A program made the translations under genes and the position numbers. Positions 25,910 through 34,967 of a stretch of DNA of 64,000 bases are shown one piece after another; the stretch's first letter is position 1, and each line of letters starts with the position of its first letter. Under the pieces are notes generated by a model that was not told the DNA's origin, made no database searches, and was given only the letters and a program-made list of their open reading frames with translations. This DNA comes from Poseidonibacter lekithochrous (GTDB lineage: Bacteria; Campylobacterota; Campylobacteria; Campylobacterales; Arcobacteraceae): assembly GCF_013283835.1 (NCBI RefSeq), contig NZ_CP054052.1, positions 2,542,001-2,606,000 on the forward strand. The letters are read 5' to 3'.

Positions 25910-27454
25910 TTATCTAGCGTAAGATTCTGCTCTTAATTCTCTAATTACATTTACTTTAATTTCACCAGGATATTGAACTTTTTCTTCAATTTCTTGAGCA
26001 ATCTCAGTAGCTAAAATTACAGCTTCGTCATCGTTTACAAGCTCAGCTTGAACAATAACTCTTACTTCTCTACCTGCATTAATTGCATAAGCATTTAATA
26101 CACCAGTTTTAGAAGTTGAAATATTTTCAACCTCTTCTACTCTTTTTAAGAAGCTCTCTAAAACTTCTCTTCTAGCACCTGGTCTTGCAGCTGATAAAGC
26201 ATCAGCAGCACAAACAGAAGCAGATTCGACATTGATAGGTTCTTCATGTCCATGGTGAGCATAAATAGCATTTAATACTGTATCTGGCTCATCATATCTT
26301 CTACAAATCTCAGCACCTAAATGTACGTGTGAACCTGGCATATCATGAGTTAATGCTTTACCAATATCATGTAATAATCCAGCACGTCTAGCTAAGATTG
26401 CATCTCCACCCATTTGAGCAGCTAATAATCCAGAAAGATGTGCTACTTCTAATGTATGTGCTAATGCATTTTGTCCATAAGAAGCTCTATATCTTAATTT
26501 ACCAACAAGTTTAACTAACTCTGGATGCATAGATTTAATTCCTAATTCAAGAATTACATCTTCACCCTCTTTTTGAATGTTTTTATCAAATTCGAGTTTT
26601 ACTTTTTTGTAAATCTCTTCAATTCTAGCAGGTTGAATTCTTCCGTCTTCAAGTAATGCTTTAATTGTTTTAGTAGCTACTGCTCTTCTATATAAATTAA
26701 AAGAAGAAATAGTAATAGTATTAGGAGTATCGTCAATAATTACATCAACACCTAATAACATTTCAAGGGCTTTAATATTTCTACCCTCTTTACCAATAAT
26801 TTTACCTTTAGTTTCTTCATCGTTTAAAGGAAGATTATTGATTAATCTCTCCGCTGCAAACTCACCTGCATATCTAGTAACAGCATGAGATAACATATTG
26901 TTGATTTCATTCTTACAATTTGTTTCTGCAACTTTATATTTTTTTCTAAAAATAGAAGCAATTTTTGCTCTTGAGTCTTCTTTTACTTTTTGAAGCATAA
27001 GTTCTTTAGCTTCATCAACAGTAAGACCAGAAGCATTTTCTAAAATTTTAATAGCTTCTAAAGTTTTTTCTTCATAATTCTTTTTTTGTTTTTCAATACC
27101 ATCTTTTAAAGTGCTAAGACTTTTATTCTTTTCACTTATTTCAGATTTTTCTTTTTTAATCGCTTTTAATTCACACTCTAAGTGTTCGTTTAATTCTCTT
27201 TCTTTTTTCTCAATTTTTGCAAGCATAGAATCATATTCTCTTCTCGCACTTTTGAACTCTCTATCACAATCAGTTTTCGCTTTTAACTGAGCATCTTTCA
27301 ATGCAACTTCTGCTTCGTGTTCAATAACTTTAGCTTTTGCTTTTGCCTGTTCTATAAAAATTTGAAATTTTGCTTTATCAATTTTTCTTACTACAAAAAT
27401 ACTCATTATAGAACTTAAAAGTGCTACAACTACCCCTACTATTATGTATTCCAT
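25910..27454 (-). CDS. rny: Ribonuclease Y
   Basis: 514 aa endoribonuclease of mRNA decay. N-terminal membrane anchor (about 3-22), long charged coiled coil (about 30-190), KH RNA-binding domain (GKIIGKEGRNIKALEMLLGV, about 215-235) and HD hydrolase domain (about 330-430) with LLHDIGKALTHD. Full length for the family. Its order with 5-FCL, TlpA and ftsY is the one I recall from Campylobacter. It starts 10 bases after the cyclo-ligase stop and is probably co-transcribed with it. Confidence 0.95.
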   Translation of the reverse strand: MEYIIVGVVVALLSSIMSIFVVRKIDKAKFQIFIEQAKAKAKVIEHEAEVALKDAQLKAKTDCDREFKSARREYDSMLAKIEKKERELNEHLECELKAIKKEKSEISEKNKSLSTLKDGIEKQKKNYEEKTLEAIKILENASGLTVDEAKELMLQKVKEDSRAKIASIFRKKYKVAETNCKNEINNMLSHAVTRYAGEFAAERLINNLPLNDEETKGKIIGKEGRNIKALEMLLGVDVIIDDTPNTITISSFNLYRRAVATKTIKALLEDGRIQPARIEEIYKKVKLEFDKNIQKEGEDVILELGIKSMHPELVKLVGKLRYRASYGQNALAHTLEVAHLSGLLAAQMGGDAILARRAGLLHDIGKALTHDMPGSHVHLGAEICRRYDEPDTVLNAIYAHHGHEEPINVESASVCAADALSAARPGARREVLESFLKRVEEVENISTSKTGVLNAYAINAGREVRVIVQAELVNDDEAVILATEIAQEIEEKVQYPGEIKVNVIRELRAESYAR

Positions 27455-27464
27455 ATCCGAAACC

Positions 27465-28004
27465 TTAACTCGTTATTATATAATCAGCTTGAATATCATA
27501 TTTATCAGAAAGTATTTTATCGCTTTTGCAAAGTGTTAATTGAGTAAAAATAAGTTTAGGTTGATAATCTATCCTGTCAAAAAATCTATCATACATTCCT
27601 TTTCCAAAGCCGATTCTTTTGCCAATAGCATCTACCCCTACAATAGGTACTATAGCAACATCAATTTTTGCGGCCTTAAAAAAAGAGTTATTTGGCTCTT
27701 TTATTCCAAACTTCTTACCGTGTAATGGTAATCTGTACTTAACAATCTTAAAACTATCACCTATCATATAAGGAACATAAACATTTTTGTTTTTATATTT
27801 TCTTAATTTATTTATTAAAGGTTTAACATCAACCTCTGTTCCTAGTGGTACATATAATAAAATATTTTTTACTTCTTTTAATTTTATAAAGTTTTCTAAT
27901 TTTCTAATAATAATTTTGTCTTTATAATACTTTGAAAAACGACTTGAAAATTCTAATTTTTTAATACACAATTTTCTAAAATCACTCTTGTGATTTACAT
28001 TCAT
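27465..28004 (-). CDS. 5-formyltetrahydrofolate cyclo-ligase
   Basis: 179 aa. ATP-dependent conversion of 5-formyl-THF to methenyl-THF. Motifs: basic N-terminus, PLGTEVDVKPLI (about 53-64), VAIVPIVGVDAIGKRIGFGKGMYDRF (about 114-139), where GFGKGMYDR is the substrate/ATP signature. Start ATG at 28004 with GAGG 8 bases before. Divergent from the TlpA gene. Confidence 0.88.
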   Translation of the reverse strand: MNVNHKSDFRKLCIKKLEFSSRFSKYYKDKIIIRKLENFIKLKEVKNILLYVPLGTEVDVKPLINKLRKYKNKNVYVPYMIGDSFKIVKYRLPLHGKKFGIKEPNNSFFKAAKIDVAIVPIVGVDAIGKRIGFGKGMYDRFFDRIDYQPKLIFTQLTLCKSDKILSDKYDIQADYIITS

Positions 28005-28017
28005 ATTTAAGCCTCAC

Positions 28018-28052
28018 TTGGGTAAAATTCCTACCCAACAAATAATTTTACC
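28018..28052 (+). promoter_or_regulatory. Leader with two mutually exclusive hairpins upstream of the TlpA gene
   Basis: TTGGGTA (28018-28024) can pair with TACCCAA (28032-28038), or GGTAAAATT (28021-28029) can pair with AATTTTACC (28044-28052). The arms share bases, so only one can form. The second hairpin ends 2 bases before the AAAGGA Shine-Dalgarno of the gene at 28066. Regulation is inferred, not shown. Confidence 0.35.
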
Positions 28053-28065
28053 TAAAGGAATTAAA

Positions 28066-28632
28066 ATGCAGTTTAAAACATTAGCATTTTTATCAATTTT
28101 ATCAATTTTATTTTTTACAGGCTGTAGTTCAGAAGATAAAAAAACTGCACAAGATTCGCAAAATAGCCATGAGTCAAGCATTCAAAGCAGTAAAAAAGAG
28201 ATAAAATTATCAACAATTGATAATAAAAACATCACAATAATTAAAGAGAATGAAAAAATTATTATCAAAGAGTATCCAAATAAGATTGTACTATTAAATT
28301 TCTTTGCAACTTGGTGTCCACCATGTAAAGCAGAAATCCCAAATCTAATTGATTTACAAAATAAATATTCAAAAGATTTCGTAGTAATAGCAGTTTTATT
28401 AGAACAAGGTAAAACAAATGAAGAGATTGCATCTTTTGCAAGTGATTTCAAAATCAATTACCCAGTAACAAATAGTAAAAGTAATTTTGATTTATCAAAT
28501 AGCATAGGCCCAATCAAATCTATCCCAACAATGTTTATGATAGATAAAGACTCAAATATTTTCCAAAAATATGTAGGAATTGTTCCTGTAGAAATGATGG
28601 AAATGGATATCAATAAAGTTTTAAAAAAGTAG
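28066..28632 (+). CDS. TlpA-family thioredoxin-like lipoprotein
   Basis: 188 aa. Lipoprotein signal (SILFFTGCSSE), a Ser/Lys-rich linker, then a thioredoxin fold of the TlpA/ResA type with the active site TWCPPCK (about residues 80-86) and cis-Pro region SIPTMFMID. It acts as a membrane-bound thiol-disulphide reductase facing the periplasm, for example in cytochrome c maturation. I chose ATG 28066, which has AAAGGA before it; a longer frame upstream lacks a signal peptide start. It is 10 bases before ftsY. Confidence 0.87.
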   Translation: MQFKTLAFLSILSILFFTGCSSEDKKTAQDSQNSHESSIQSSKKEIKLSTIDNKNITIIKENEKIIIKEYPNKIVLLNFFATWCPPCKAEIPNLIDLQNKYSKDFVVIAVLLEQGKTNEEIASFASDFKINYPVTNSKSNFDLSNSIGPIKSIPTMFMIDKDSNIFQKYVGIVPVEMMEMDINKVLKK

Positions 28633-28642
28633 AAGGTAGTTA

Positions 28643-29860
28643 ATGTTTAGTTTTTTTAAGAAAAAAAAGAAAAAAGAAGAACCAAAAGTAGAAGAAGTAC
28701 AGGTTGTTGAAGAAGTACAAGAAGAAATTCTAACAACTAGCACACCTGACAAAGAAGAAAATACTCCTACTAAAGATGAAACTACAGAAGAAGTAGTAAA
28801 TCAAGTGGATGAAATTATCCAAGAAAAAAAGACTGAAGAAGTTTCAAAAGAAGAAGTTGTTGTTGAAGAAACAATAATAGAAGAAGAGACTAAAACAGAA
28901 ACTATTGTAGAAGAAGCAGTAGTTGAAGAAAAAGTAATTGAAGAGATAGTTGAAGAAAAGATTGAGGAACCTAAAGAAGAAAAGAAAGGTTTCTTTTCAA
29001 GAGCTTTAGAAAAAACTTTTGCAAGTATCAAAACAGTAGTTCCTCAGAAAAAAGAGAAAATTGCTTTTGATGATGTAGAAGAGATGTTAATCGAAGCTGA
29101 TATGGAATATGAAATTATTGAAAAAGCAATGGATGGACTTCCTGAAGAGATTACAAGAAAGCAGTTAAGACATAGACTTGTAATGTTATTTGAACACGCT
29201 CCTGATGTTGATTTAAATAATTTACCAAAACCTTTTGTAAGACTTATTATTGGAGTTAATGGAGCTGGTAAAACAACTACTATTGCAAAACTTGCCAATA
29301 AGTCTAAAAAAGAAGGAAAATCTGTAATCCTAGGAGCTGGTGATACATTCAGAGCAGCTGCAATTGAGCAATTAGCAACTTGGGCAGATAAACTTGATGT
29401 TCCAATTATCAAAACAAAACAAGGTCATGATTCATCAGCAGTTGCTTATGATACGATTTCATCAGCAGTTTCTAGAAATATTGATAATGTTATCATTGAT
29501 ACAGCAGGAAGATTACAAACACAAACTAATTTAAACAATGAATTAAAAAAGATTGTAAAAGTTTGTGGTAAAGCACAAGAAAATGCACCACATCAAAAAC
29601 TAATGATTTTAGATGGAACTCAAGGTAATACAGCAATTGCACAAGCTAGAGCATTTAATGAAATGGTTGGTATTGATGGAATTATTGTTACTAAACTTGA
29701 TGGTACAGCAAAAGGTGGAGCATTATTCTCTATCTCAAATCAACTTGAACTTCCAATTTTCTTTGTGGGAATTGGTGAAAAACAAGATGACTTAATCGAA
29801 TTTAGCCCAGATGCTTTCGTAGACTCATTACTTGATGAAATCTACACAGAAGAGAAATAA
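28643..29860 (+). CDS. ftsY: Signal recognition particle receptor FtsY
   Basis: 405 aa. Residues 1-12 are basic (FSFFKKKKKKE), residues 13-115 a highly acidic Glu/Val/Thr-rich A domain, then the NG domain with G1 GVNGAGKTTT (about 205-214), GDTFRAAA, DTAGR (about 291-295) and TKLDGTAKGG. It receives SRP-ribosome complexes at the inner membrane. The acidic tract is the usual membrane- and translocon-binding region of FtsY. The same gene neighbours occur in Campylobacter. Confidence 0.95.
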   Translation: MFSFFKKKKKKEEPKVEEVQVVEEVQEEILTTSTPDKEENTPTKDETTEEVVNQVDEIIQEKKTEEVSKEEVVVEETIIEEETKTETIVEEAVVEEKVIEEIVEEKIEEPKEEKKGFFSRALEKTFASIKTVVPQKKEKIAFDDVEEMLIEADMEYEIIEKAMDGLPEEITRKQLRHRLVMLFEHAPDVDLNNLPKPFVRLIIGVNGAGKTTTIAKLANKSKKEGKSVILGAGDTFRAAAIEQLATWADKLDVPIIKTKQGHDSSAVAYDTISSAVSRNIDNVIIDTAGRLQTQTNLNNELKKIVKVCGKAQENAPHQKLMILDGTQGNTAIAQARAFNEMVGIDGIIVTKLDGTAKGGALFSISNQLELPIFFVGIGEKQDDLIEFSPDAFVDSLLDEIYTEEK

Positions 29861-29884
29861 ATACTAATTAAAAAAGGATAAACT

Positions 29885-30535
29885 ATGAGCATGGATATTA
29901 TTTTAACATTTACGGTAATTTCTATACTTCTAGTTGTCTCTCCAGGTCCAAATGGAGTACTTATTCTAAAAACAGTACCTATGCATGGTAAGAAAAATGC
30001 CATGAATAATGTCTTTGGCATTTTTGCAGCTACTTATTTACATGGAGTATTATCTTTTTTTGGTTTATCAGCAATTATTCTAAGCTCAGCAGAAATTTTT
30101 ATGGTAGTGAAGATTTTAGGAGCATTATATCTATTATTTTTAGGTCTTAAAGCTATATATTCAATTTTCAAAAAAGATGAAGATATAAAAGAGACTTTAG
30201 ATAAAAGTATAAGAAAAGAGAAAAAAAGAAGCCATAAACTATCTTTTATTGAAGGTTTTTTAACACAACTTTTAAACCCAAAAGTTTCAATGTTTTATCT
30301 AGCAGCTTTTCCACAATTAATAGATTTTAAAAATGCTGCATTTAGTGAAATCTTAATTCTTACTTCTATTCATGCATTTACAATGGGAATATGGTTTACA
30401 TTTTTTATTCTTTTATTAGGAAAATCTACAAAAGCCATGTCTTCAAAAAAAATGAAAAATATAATAAATGGACTTACGGGAACAGTATTTTTATACTTTA
30501 GTTATAAAATACTAAATATAGAATCAAGTAAATAA
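29885..30535 (+). CDS. LysE-family transporter
   Basis: 216 aa inner-membrane protein with about six helices. SPGPNGVLILKT (about 21-32) is the LysE/RhtB signature, followed by a charged cytoplasmic loop (about 95-120) and the second half (FLTQLLNPKVSMFYLAAFPQ). Probably exports an amino acid or derivative. 24 bases after ftsY with its own Shine-Dalgarno, closed by a strong terminator. Confidence 0.87.
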   Translation: MSMDIILTFTVISILLVVSPGPNGVLILKTVPMHGKKNAMNNVFGIFAATYLHGVLSFFGLSAIILSSAEIFMVVKILGALYLLFLGLKAIYSIFKKDEDIKETLDKSIRKEKKRSHKLSFIEGFLTQLLNPKVSMFYLAAFPQLIDFKNAAFSEILILTSIHAFTMGIWFTFFILLLGKSTKAMSSKKMKNIINGLTGTVFLYFSYKILNIESSK

Positions 30536-30553
30536 ATTTCATTTACTTGATTT
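30522..30553 (+). terminator. Terminator after the LysE gene
   Basis: 12-bp perfect stem AATCAAGTAAAT (30522-30533) / ATTTACTTGATT (30541-30552), 7-base loop, then TTTATC. It overlaps the last codons of the gene. Confidence 0.65.
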
Positions 30554-30598
30554 ATCATCTAACATTTTGATCTAAAAAACTAACAAGAGGATATTTAT

Positions 30599-31495
30599 TT
30601 GAATAAAAGTATTTTTAAAACAAACAAATATCTTCTCTTATTAATTCCATTAACACTTTTTTTCATAGCCTTTATATTCTATTTATTAGGGAATATAAAT
30701 AATAATGAACAACTAATCTCAAAACTTGAAAATTCATTAGTTTATACAAAAAATATATTTGAAGAAGAAAAGAAATATGCTTTATCTTTAGCTATTTTAT
30801 TATCCAAAGATAAAGAGATTATTCAATCTTTTCTAAAAAGAGATAGAGTTGAATCTTTTAATTTTGTAAATAAAAAAGTAGCTACATTAAAAAAATTGCA
30901 AAACAGTGATATTGAAATACAAATTCATAATCAAGATTTAAAAACATATATAAGAAGTTGGAATATAAATATAAAAGATATTCCCCTGTCTTCTTTTAGA
31001 CAAGGGTTAGTAAAAGTAAAAGAATTATTAGAGCCTTTAGTTTCTATAGAATTAGGAAAAAGATTAAATATAAAAGCTATTTCACCTTTTATTGTAAATA
31101 ATAAATTTATTGGTTCAATTGAAGTAATAATAAACTTTAAGCGTTTAACAAAGAGATTAAATGAAAACTCTTTAAATATGTATGTATTACTTGATAATAA
31201 ATATTTAAATATTGCAAAAGATTTAGTAAATAATCAAAAAATTAAAAATTTCACATTAGTTAATCAAAAAATGATAAATACTAAAATATTTAAAGATATT
31301 GATTTAAAAAATCTAAAAGACTATGGATATTTTACAAATGAAGATTTTGCTTTTTCATATTTTACATTTTATAGTTTAAGTAGAGAAAAACTAGGATATG
31401 TAATTATTTCATCAAAAAATAGTAATAATATACATCTAAGTAGTACTTATGAAAAACAGCTAAATAAAATTAAAAATGGGATTATAATAGAATGA
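30599..31495 (+). CDS. Membrane-anchored periplasmic sensor protein, Cache-like
   Basis: 298 aa. Starts at TTG with AAGAGGA 7 bases upstream. One N-terminal helix (about 9-30) then an all-periplasmic domain that looks like a double Cache ligand-binding module: a long helix (about 35-95), LKTYIRSWNINIKDIPLS, and a strand-rich part with NIKAISPFIVNNKFIGSIEVIINF. No kinase or methyl-accepting part is present. Its stop overlaps the response regulator start by 4 bases (ATGA), so it is very probably a separate sensing subunit for the response regulator / histidine kinase pair that follows. Confidence 0.72.
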   Translation: MNKSIFKTNKYLLLLIPLTLFFIAFIFYLLGNINNNEQLISKLENSLVYTKNIFEEEKKYALSLAILLSKDKEIIQSFLKRDRVESFNFVNKKVATLKKLQNSDIEIQIHNQDLKTYIRSWNINIKDIPLSSFRQGLVKVKELLEPLVSIELGKRLNIKAISPFIVNNKFIGSIEVIINFKRLTKRLNENSLNMYVLLDNKYLNIAKDLVNNQKIKNFTLVNQKMINTKIFKDIDLKNLKDYGYFTNEDFAFSYFTFYSLSREKLGYVIISSKNSNNIHLSSTYEKQLNKIKNGIIIE

Positions 31496-32157
31496 AAATA
31501 CTTTTACTAGAGGATGATTTTGATTATAAAAATAGTATCAAGGATTATTTAGAATCATTAGACTATGAAATTGATGATTTTGAAAATGGAGAAGAAGCAT
31601 TAAGTGCAATCTATGAAAAGTCATATCACCTTTTAATTTTAGATATAAGAGTTCCTGGTATTAGTGGTTATGACTTAGTTAAAACTATAAGAGAAAATGA
31701 CAATAATATTCCTGTAATTTTTATAACTTCATTAACAGATATAAATAATCTTAGCTTAGGATATGAGCTAGGATGTAATGATTATATAAAAAAACCTTTT
31801 TCTCCTAAAGAATTAAAATATAGAATTGAACAAGTAATTAAGGCTTTTTATTTTTCAGCAAATGAAAATTATATAGAATTGAATAACGGTTTTTTATATG
31901 AACCTTTAAAAAAAGAGCTGATAAAAGATGATATCAAAGTTAATTTAACTAAAAAAGAAAGCGAAACAATTTTTTGTTTAATCACAAATAAGAACCAATT
32001 TGTTAGCATTGAAAAATTGCGATTTGAAGTTTGGGACGATAAGTATATAAATGAAGCAGATATAAGAGTTTGTATTAAAAATATAAGAGATAAAACATCA
32101 AAAGAATTTATAATAAACCAAAGAAGTGTTGGATACAAAATTGAAAGAAAGTCATAA
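31492..32157 (+). CDS. OmpR-type response regulator
   Basis: 221 aa. Receiver domain with MKILLLEDDFD (acidic pair about 8-9), phospho-acceptor D51 (LLILDIRVPG) and Lys in DYIKKPF. The winged-helix output (about 130-219) has LTKKESETIFCLI and DIRVCIKNIRDKT, and ends in GYKIERK. Middle gene of a sensor / regulator / kinase operon; it overlaps both neighbours. The likely target is the cytochrome gene at 33347, by position. Confidence 0.88.
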   Translation: MKILLLEDDFDYKNSIKDYLESLDYEIDDFENGEEALSAIYEKSYHLLILDIRVPGISGYDLVKTIRENDNNIPVIFITSLTDINNLSLGYELGCNDYIKKPFSPKELKYRIEQVIKAFYFSANENYIELNNGFLYEPLKKELIKDDIKVNLTKKESETIFCLITNKNQFVSIEKLRFEVWDDKYINEADIRVCIKNIRDKTSKEFIINQRSVGYKIERKS

Positions 32158-33265
32158 TAAAAATCATATAATAAAACTTAGTCTTGCTTATACTATTAGT
32201 ATTATTGTGCTTATTTGTATTCCCGCTTATTTATATATGCAAAGTGAAATAAATAGCTATAAATTTAATCAATATAAAAATATTGATGAACATTCATTGA
32301 ATATCCAAAGAGCCATATATGATTTTAATGATTCAAAAAATATGATTTTTAGATTTCCAAAATCTTTTTTAATAGACTCTTATCTTTTATCGAAAAATAA
32401 AGAACTAATATTTTCTACTACATCACAAACATTAAACTATAAAAACAATATCTCAAAACAAGTTACATTAAGTTCAAATAGGTTAGATGCGAAATACTTG
32501 ATCGTAACAAAAAGATTTTCATATAAACAAATATATTTAAAAATTGCTATTTTAACCCTTTGTATTGGATTATTTATATTTATCTCCGCATATTTAATCA
32601 TTAAACAAAGTATTATTCCATATAAAGAAGCAAATGCTTATTTGGATGCATTTTTTAATGATGCTATGCATGAACTAAAAACACCACTTGGAGTAATTCA
32701 ATTAAACTTAGAAATATTAGAAGAGAAACAACAAACAAAAGAGTTATCAAGAGTATTAAATGGAGTAAAGAATCTTCATTTAATTTATGATGATATTGAA
32801 TACCTAATTAAAAATAAAAGAGTTCTATATAAAAAGGAAAACACTAATTTCTCTGAGCTGTTAAATCAAAGAATAAATATTTTTGAAAGTTTAGCATTAT
32901 CAAAAGAGATAAAAATAGATATGAATATTACAGATAATATTCATATTGAGTTCAATAGAACAGAACTTCAAAGAATAATTGATAATACAATCTCAAATGC
33001 AATTAAGTATTCAAAAGCAAAAAGCAATATAAAAATACAGCTTATAAAAAATGAAAAAGTAGTATTTAAAGTTGAAGATTTTGGAGCAGGAATAAAAGAC
33101 ACATCAAAAATATTTAATAGATACTACAGAGAAGATTCAATAAAAGGTGGTTTTGGTATTGGTCTTAATATTGTAAAAAATATTTGCGACAAAAATAAAA
33201 TAGAAATCATATGTAATTCAGAGATTAAAAAAGGAAGTACTTTTACTTATATTTTCAATACTTAA
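32126..33265 (+). CDS. Sensor histidine kinase
   Basis: 379 aa. Helices at about 15-37 and 139-159 enclose a small periplasmic region of about 100 residues. The classical HisKA H-box is NDAMHELKTPLGV with H182, N-box NTISNAIKYSKA, G1 VEDFGAGI and G2 FGIGLNIVKN. The start is uncertain: GTG 32126 overlaps the regulator by 32 bases, and TTG 32141 would remove five residues. Unlike the three other kinases in this window it has the HELKTPL rather than the HQWRQPL H-box. Confidence 0.83.
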   Translation: MLDTKLKESHNKNHIIKLSLAYTISIIVLICIPAYLYMQSEINSYKFNQYKNIDEHSLNIQRAIYDFNDSKNMIFRFPKSFLIDSYLLSKNKELIFSTTSQTLNYKNNISKQVTLSSNRLDAKYLIVTKRFSYKQIYLKIAILTLCIGLFIFISAYLIIKQSIIPYKEANAYLDAFFNDAMHELKTPLGVIQLNLEILEEKQQTKELSRVLNGVKNLHLIYDDIEYLIKNKRVLYKKENTNFSELLNQRINIFESLALSKEIKIDMNITDNIHIEFNRTELQRIIDNTISNAIKYSKAKSNIKIQLIKNEKVVFKVEDFGAGIKDTSKIFNRYYREDSIKGGFGIGLNIVKNICDKNKIEIICNSEIKKGSTFTYIFNT

Positions 33266-33346
33266 TTTATTCTTAAAGTATTCACAAAAAAACAAACATT
33301 AAACTTACAAAGACTTGTTAAGATTTCTCAAATAAAAGGAGAAGTC

Positions 33347-34234
33347 ATGAAAAAGTCAATTTTATTATTAGGTTTAGTTTCAATAATGTTTGCTCAAATA
33401 CCAGATGCACCAACTATTTATCCAAAAGGGGAAGTTGGAAAAATGGTTAAATTAGGTGAAGATATTATAATGAACACAAACACGCATCCACTTACAAAAG
33501 AGTATGTTGGCAACGATCTTAAATGTACAAGCTGCCATTTAGGTGGTGGAAAAGAGAAGAGCATAGGAACATTCATAGGAACAGCTGCTGCATTTCCAGC
33601 ATTTTCAAAAAGAGAAAAAACAGTTCAGACATTACAAGATAGAATTAACAACTGTTTTATGAGAAGTATGAATGGAAAAAGACCAATTGTTGATACTGAA
33701 GCATCAATTGCAATGGCAACATACATTACTTGGTTATCAACTGACATACCTATGAAAATGAATGAAAAAAAACCTGTAAATAAGTACTTTACAAAAACTT
33801 GGCCAGGAAGCAAACAACTAAAACCGATAATAAAAAAAGCCACACATGATAATTATAAAAATGGTATGAATTTATATACTAATAAATGTTCATCATGTCA
33901 TGGAGCTGATGGTCAAGGAATTGGAACATTCCCACCAGTATGGGGAAGTAAATCGTATAATACAGGTGCAGGATTAAGTAAACTAGATAAAATGGCTTCA
34001 TGGATGAAAGGTAATATGCCCTTAGGAAATCCAAACCTTACAAAAGAAGAAGCTATTGATATTAGTATTTATATAAATGCACAAGAAAGAGATGCATTTA
34101 ATTTAAAAGATCATTTACTTCCAAGAGAAAAAATGGGACACTATAATTCAAAAGTTTTTGAAGAAAAACATACAGTTGAATCAAACTTTAAAGCATTTGG
34201 ATTAGATGTAAATGAGATTAGAGGAAATAAATAA
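33347..34234 (+). CDS. Dihaem cytochrome c, TsdA-like (thiosulfate dehydrogenase / tetrathionate reductase family)
   Basis: 295 aa. Signal peptide 1-16 (LVSIMFAQIP), haem sites C60-x-x-C-H64 (CTSCH) and C181-x-x-C-H185 (CSSCH). LQDRINNCFMRSMNGKRP (about 96-113) contains Cys103 at the position where TsdA/SoxA proteins place a cysteine haem ligand, and RSMNGK is typical of that region. M224 (NMPLG) may ligate haem 2. It probably acts on thiosulfate/tetrathionate in the periplasm. It follows the sensor trio with an 81-base gap and its own AAAGGAG ribosome site. Confidence 0.77.
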   Translation: MKKSILLLGLVSIMFAQIPDAPTIYPKGEVGKMVKLGEDIIMNTNTHPLTKEYVGNDLKCTSCHLGGGKEKSIGTFIGTAAAFPAFSKREKTVQTLQDRINNCFMRSMNGKRPIVDTEASIAMATYITWLSTDIPMKMNEKKPVNKYFTKTWPGSKQLKPIIKKATHDNYKNGMNLYTNKCSSCHGADGQGIGTFPPVWGSKSYNTGAGLSKLDKMASWMKGNMPLGNPNLTKEEAIDISIYINAQERDAFNLKDHLLPREKMGHYNSKVFEEKHTVESNFKAFGLDVNEIRGNK

Positions 34235-34260
34235 AGAACTATTTAATCTAGAAGGTATAA

Positions 34261-34293
34261 AAAACAAGTAAATGATTTTATTTACTTGTTTTT
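34261..34293. terminator. Bidirectional terminator after the cytochrome gene
   Basis: 12-bp perfect stem AAAACAAGTAAA (34261-34272) / TTTACTTGTTTT (34281-34292) with 8-base loop and T-run; A-run on the other side also serves the convergent hydrolase gene. Confidence 0.8.
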
Positions 34294-34298
34294 ACCAA

Positions 34299-34850
34299 CT
34301 AAGCTAAAAAACTTCCAATCTTTCTAAAGTAACTTTCAATATTTTCAAAAGAGTGAGTTCCACCCTCTTCTATTACTAGTTCACTTTCGCTTAATTTTTC
34401 AACAGCATCGTTATAATCTAGAACTTCATCTTCTGTTTGTAGAAGTGTGATAAAGTTTTCTTGATTAGATATTTCACTAACTTCCAAACTTTTTAATGCT
34501 TGAATATGTTCATTTGTAACTTCAAAAGTTGTAAGGTCATAGTAGTTTCTAGCCATTCCAATTTTATCAAGTGTTTTATATGGGAAAATTGCAGGATTAA
34601 TTAACACTGCTTTTAAATCATATTTATTAGCTAAATAAATTGAATAATACCCACCTAAAGATGAACCAACTAAACCAACTGTTTCGCCTTTTTCTAATAA
34701 CATTTCAATTAATTGCTCTAAGGTATCAATTGCTAAATTTGGCACATAAGATAAAGAAGGTGCTATTACTTCATCTTCAAAATATTCTCTAAAAAGTGAA
34801 GCTTTTCCACCATGTCCACTACTTCCAAAACCATGTATATATATAATCAT
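34299..34850 (-). CDS. YqiA/YcfP-family alpha/beta hydrolase
   Basis: 183 aa small hydrolase. MIIYIHGFGSSGHGGKA carries the oxyanion-hole HGF, GLVGSSLGGYYS (about 59-70) is the nucleophile elbow with Ser, LLQTEDEVLDY provides the Asp and GGTHSFENIE the His. E. coli YqiA is an esterase of unclear substrate. Monocistronic. Confidence 0.85.
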   Translation of the reverse strand: MIIYIHGFGSSGHGGKASLFREYFEDEVIAPSLSYVPNLAIDTLEQLIEMLLEKGETVGLVGSSLGGYYSIYLANKYDLKAVLINPAIFPYKTLDKIGMARNYYDLTTFEVTNEHIQALKSLEVSEISNQENFITLLQTEDEVLDYNDAVEKLSESELVIEEGGTHSFENIESYFRKIGSFLA

Positions 34851-34967
34851 TATTGATCCTTTAAAAACGAATTATAAATTTATTTTTATAAAAGTGTGCT
34901 TTTAAACTTAATAATAACTAAACAAAATTCTCATATAATTTTAATGTGCACTTATAAGGAGTATATT

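Noticed and set aside
28680-29000. Glu/Val/Thr-rich repeats at the start of FtsY
   Set aside because: Acidic, low-complexity N-terminal A domains are normal for FtsY and vary freely between species.
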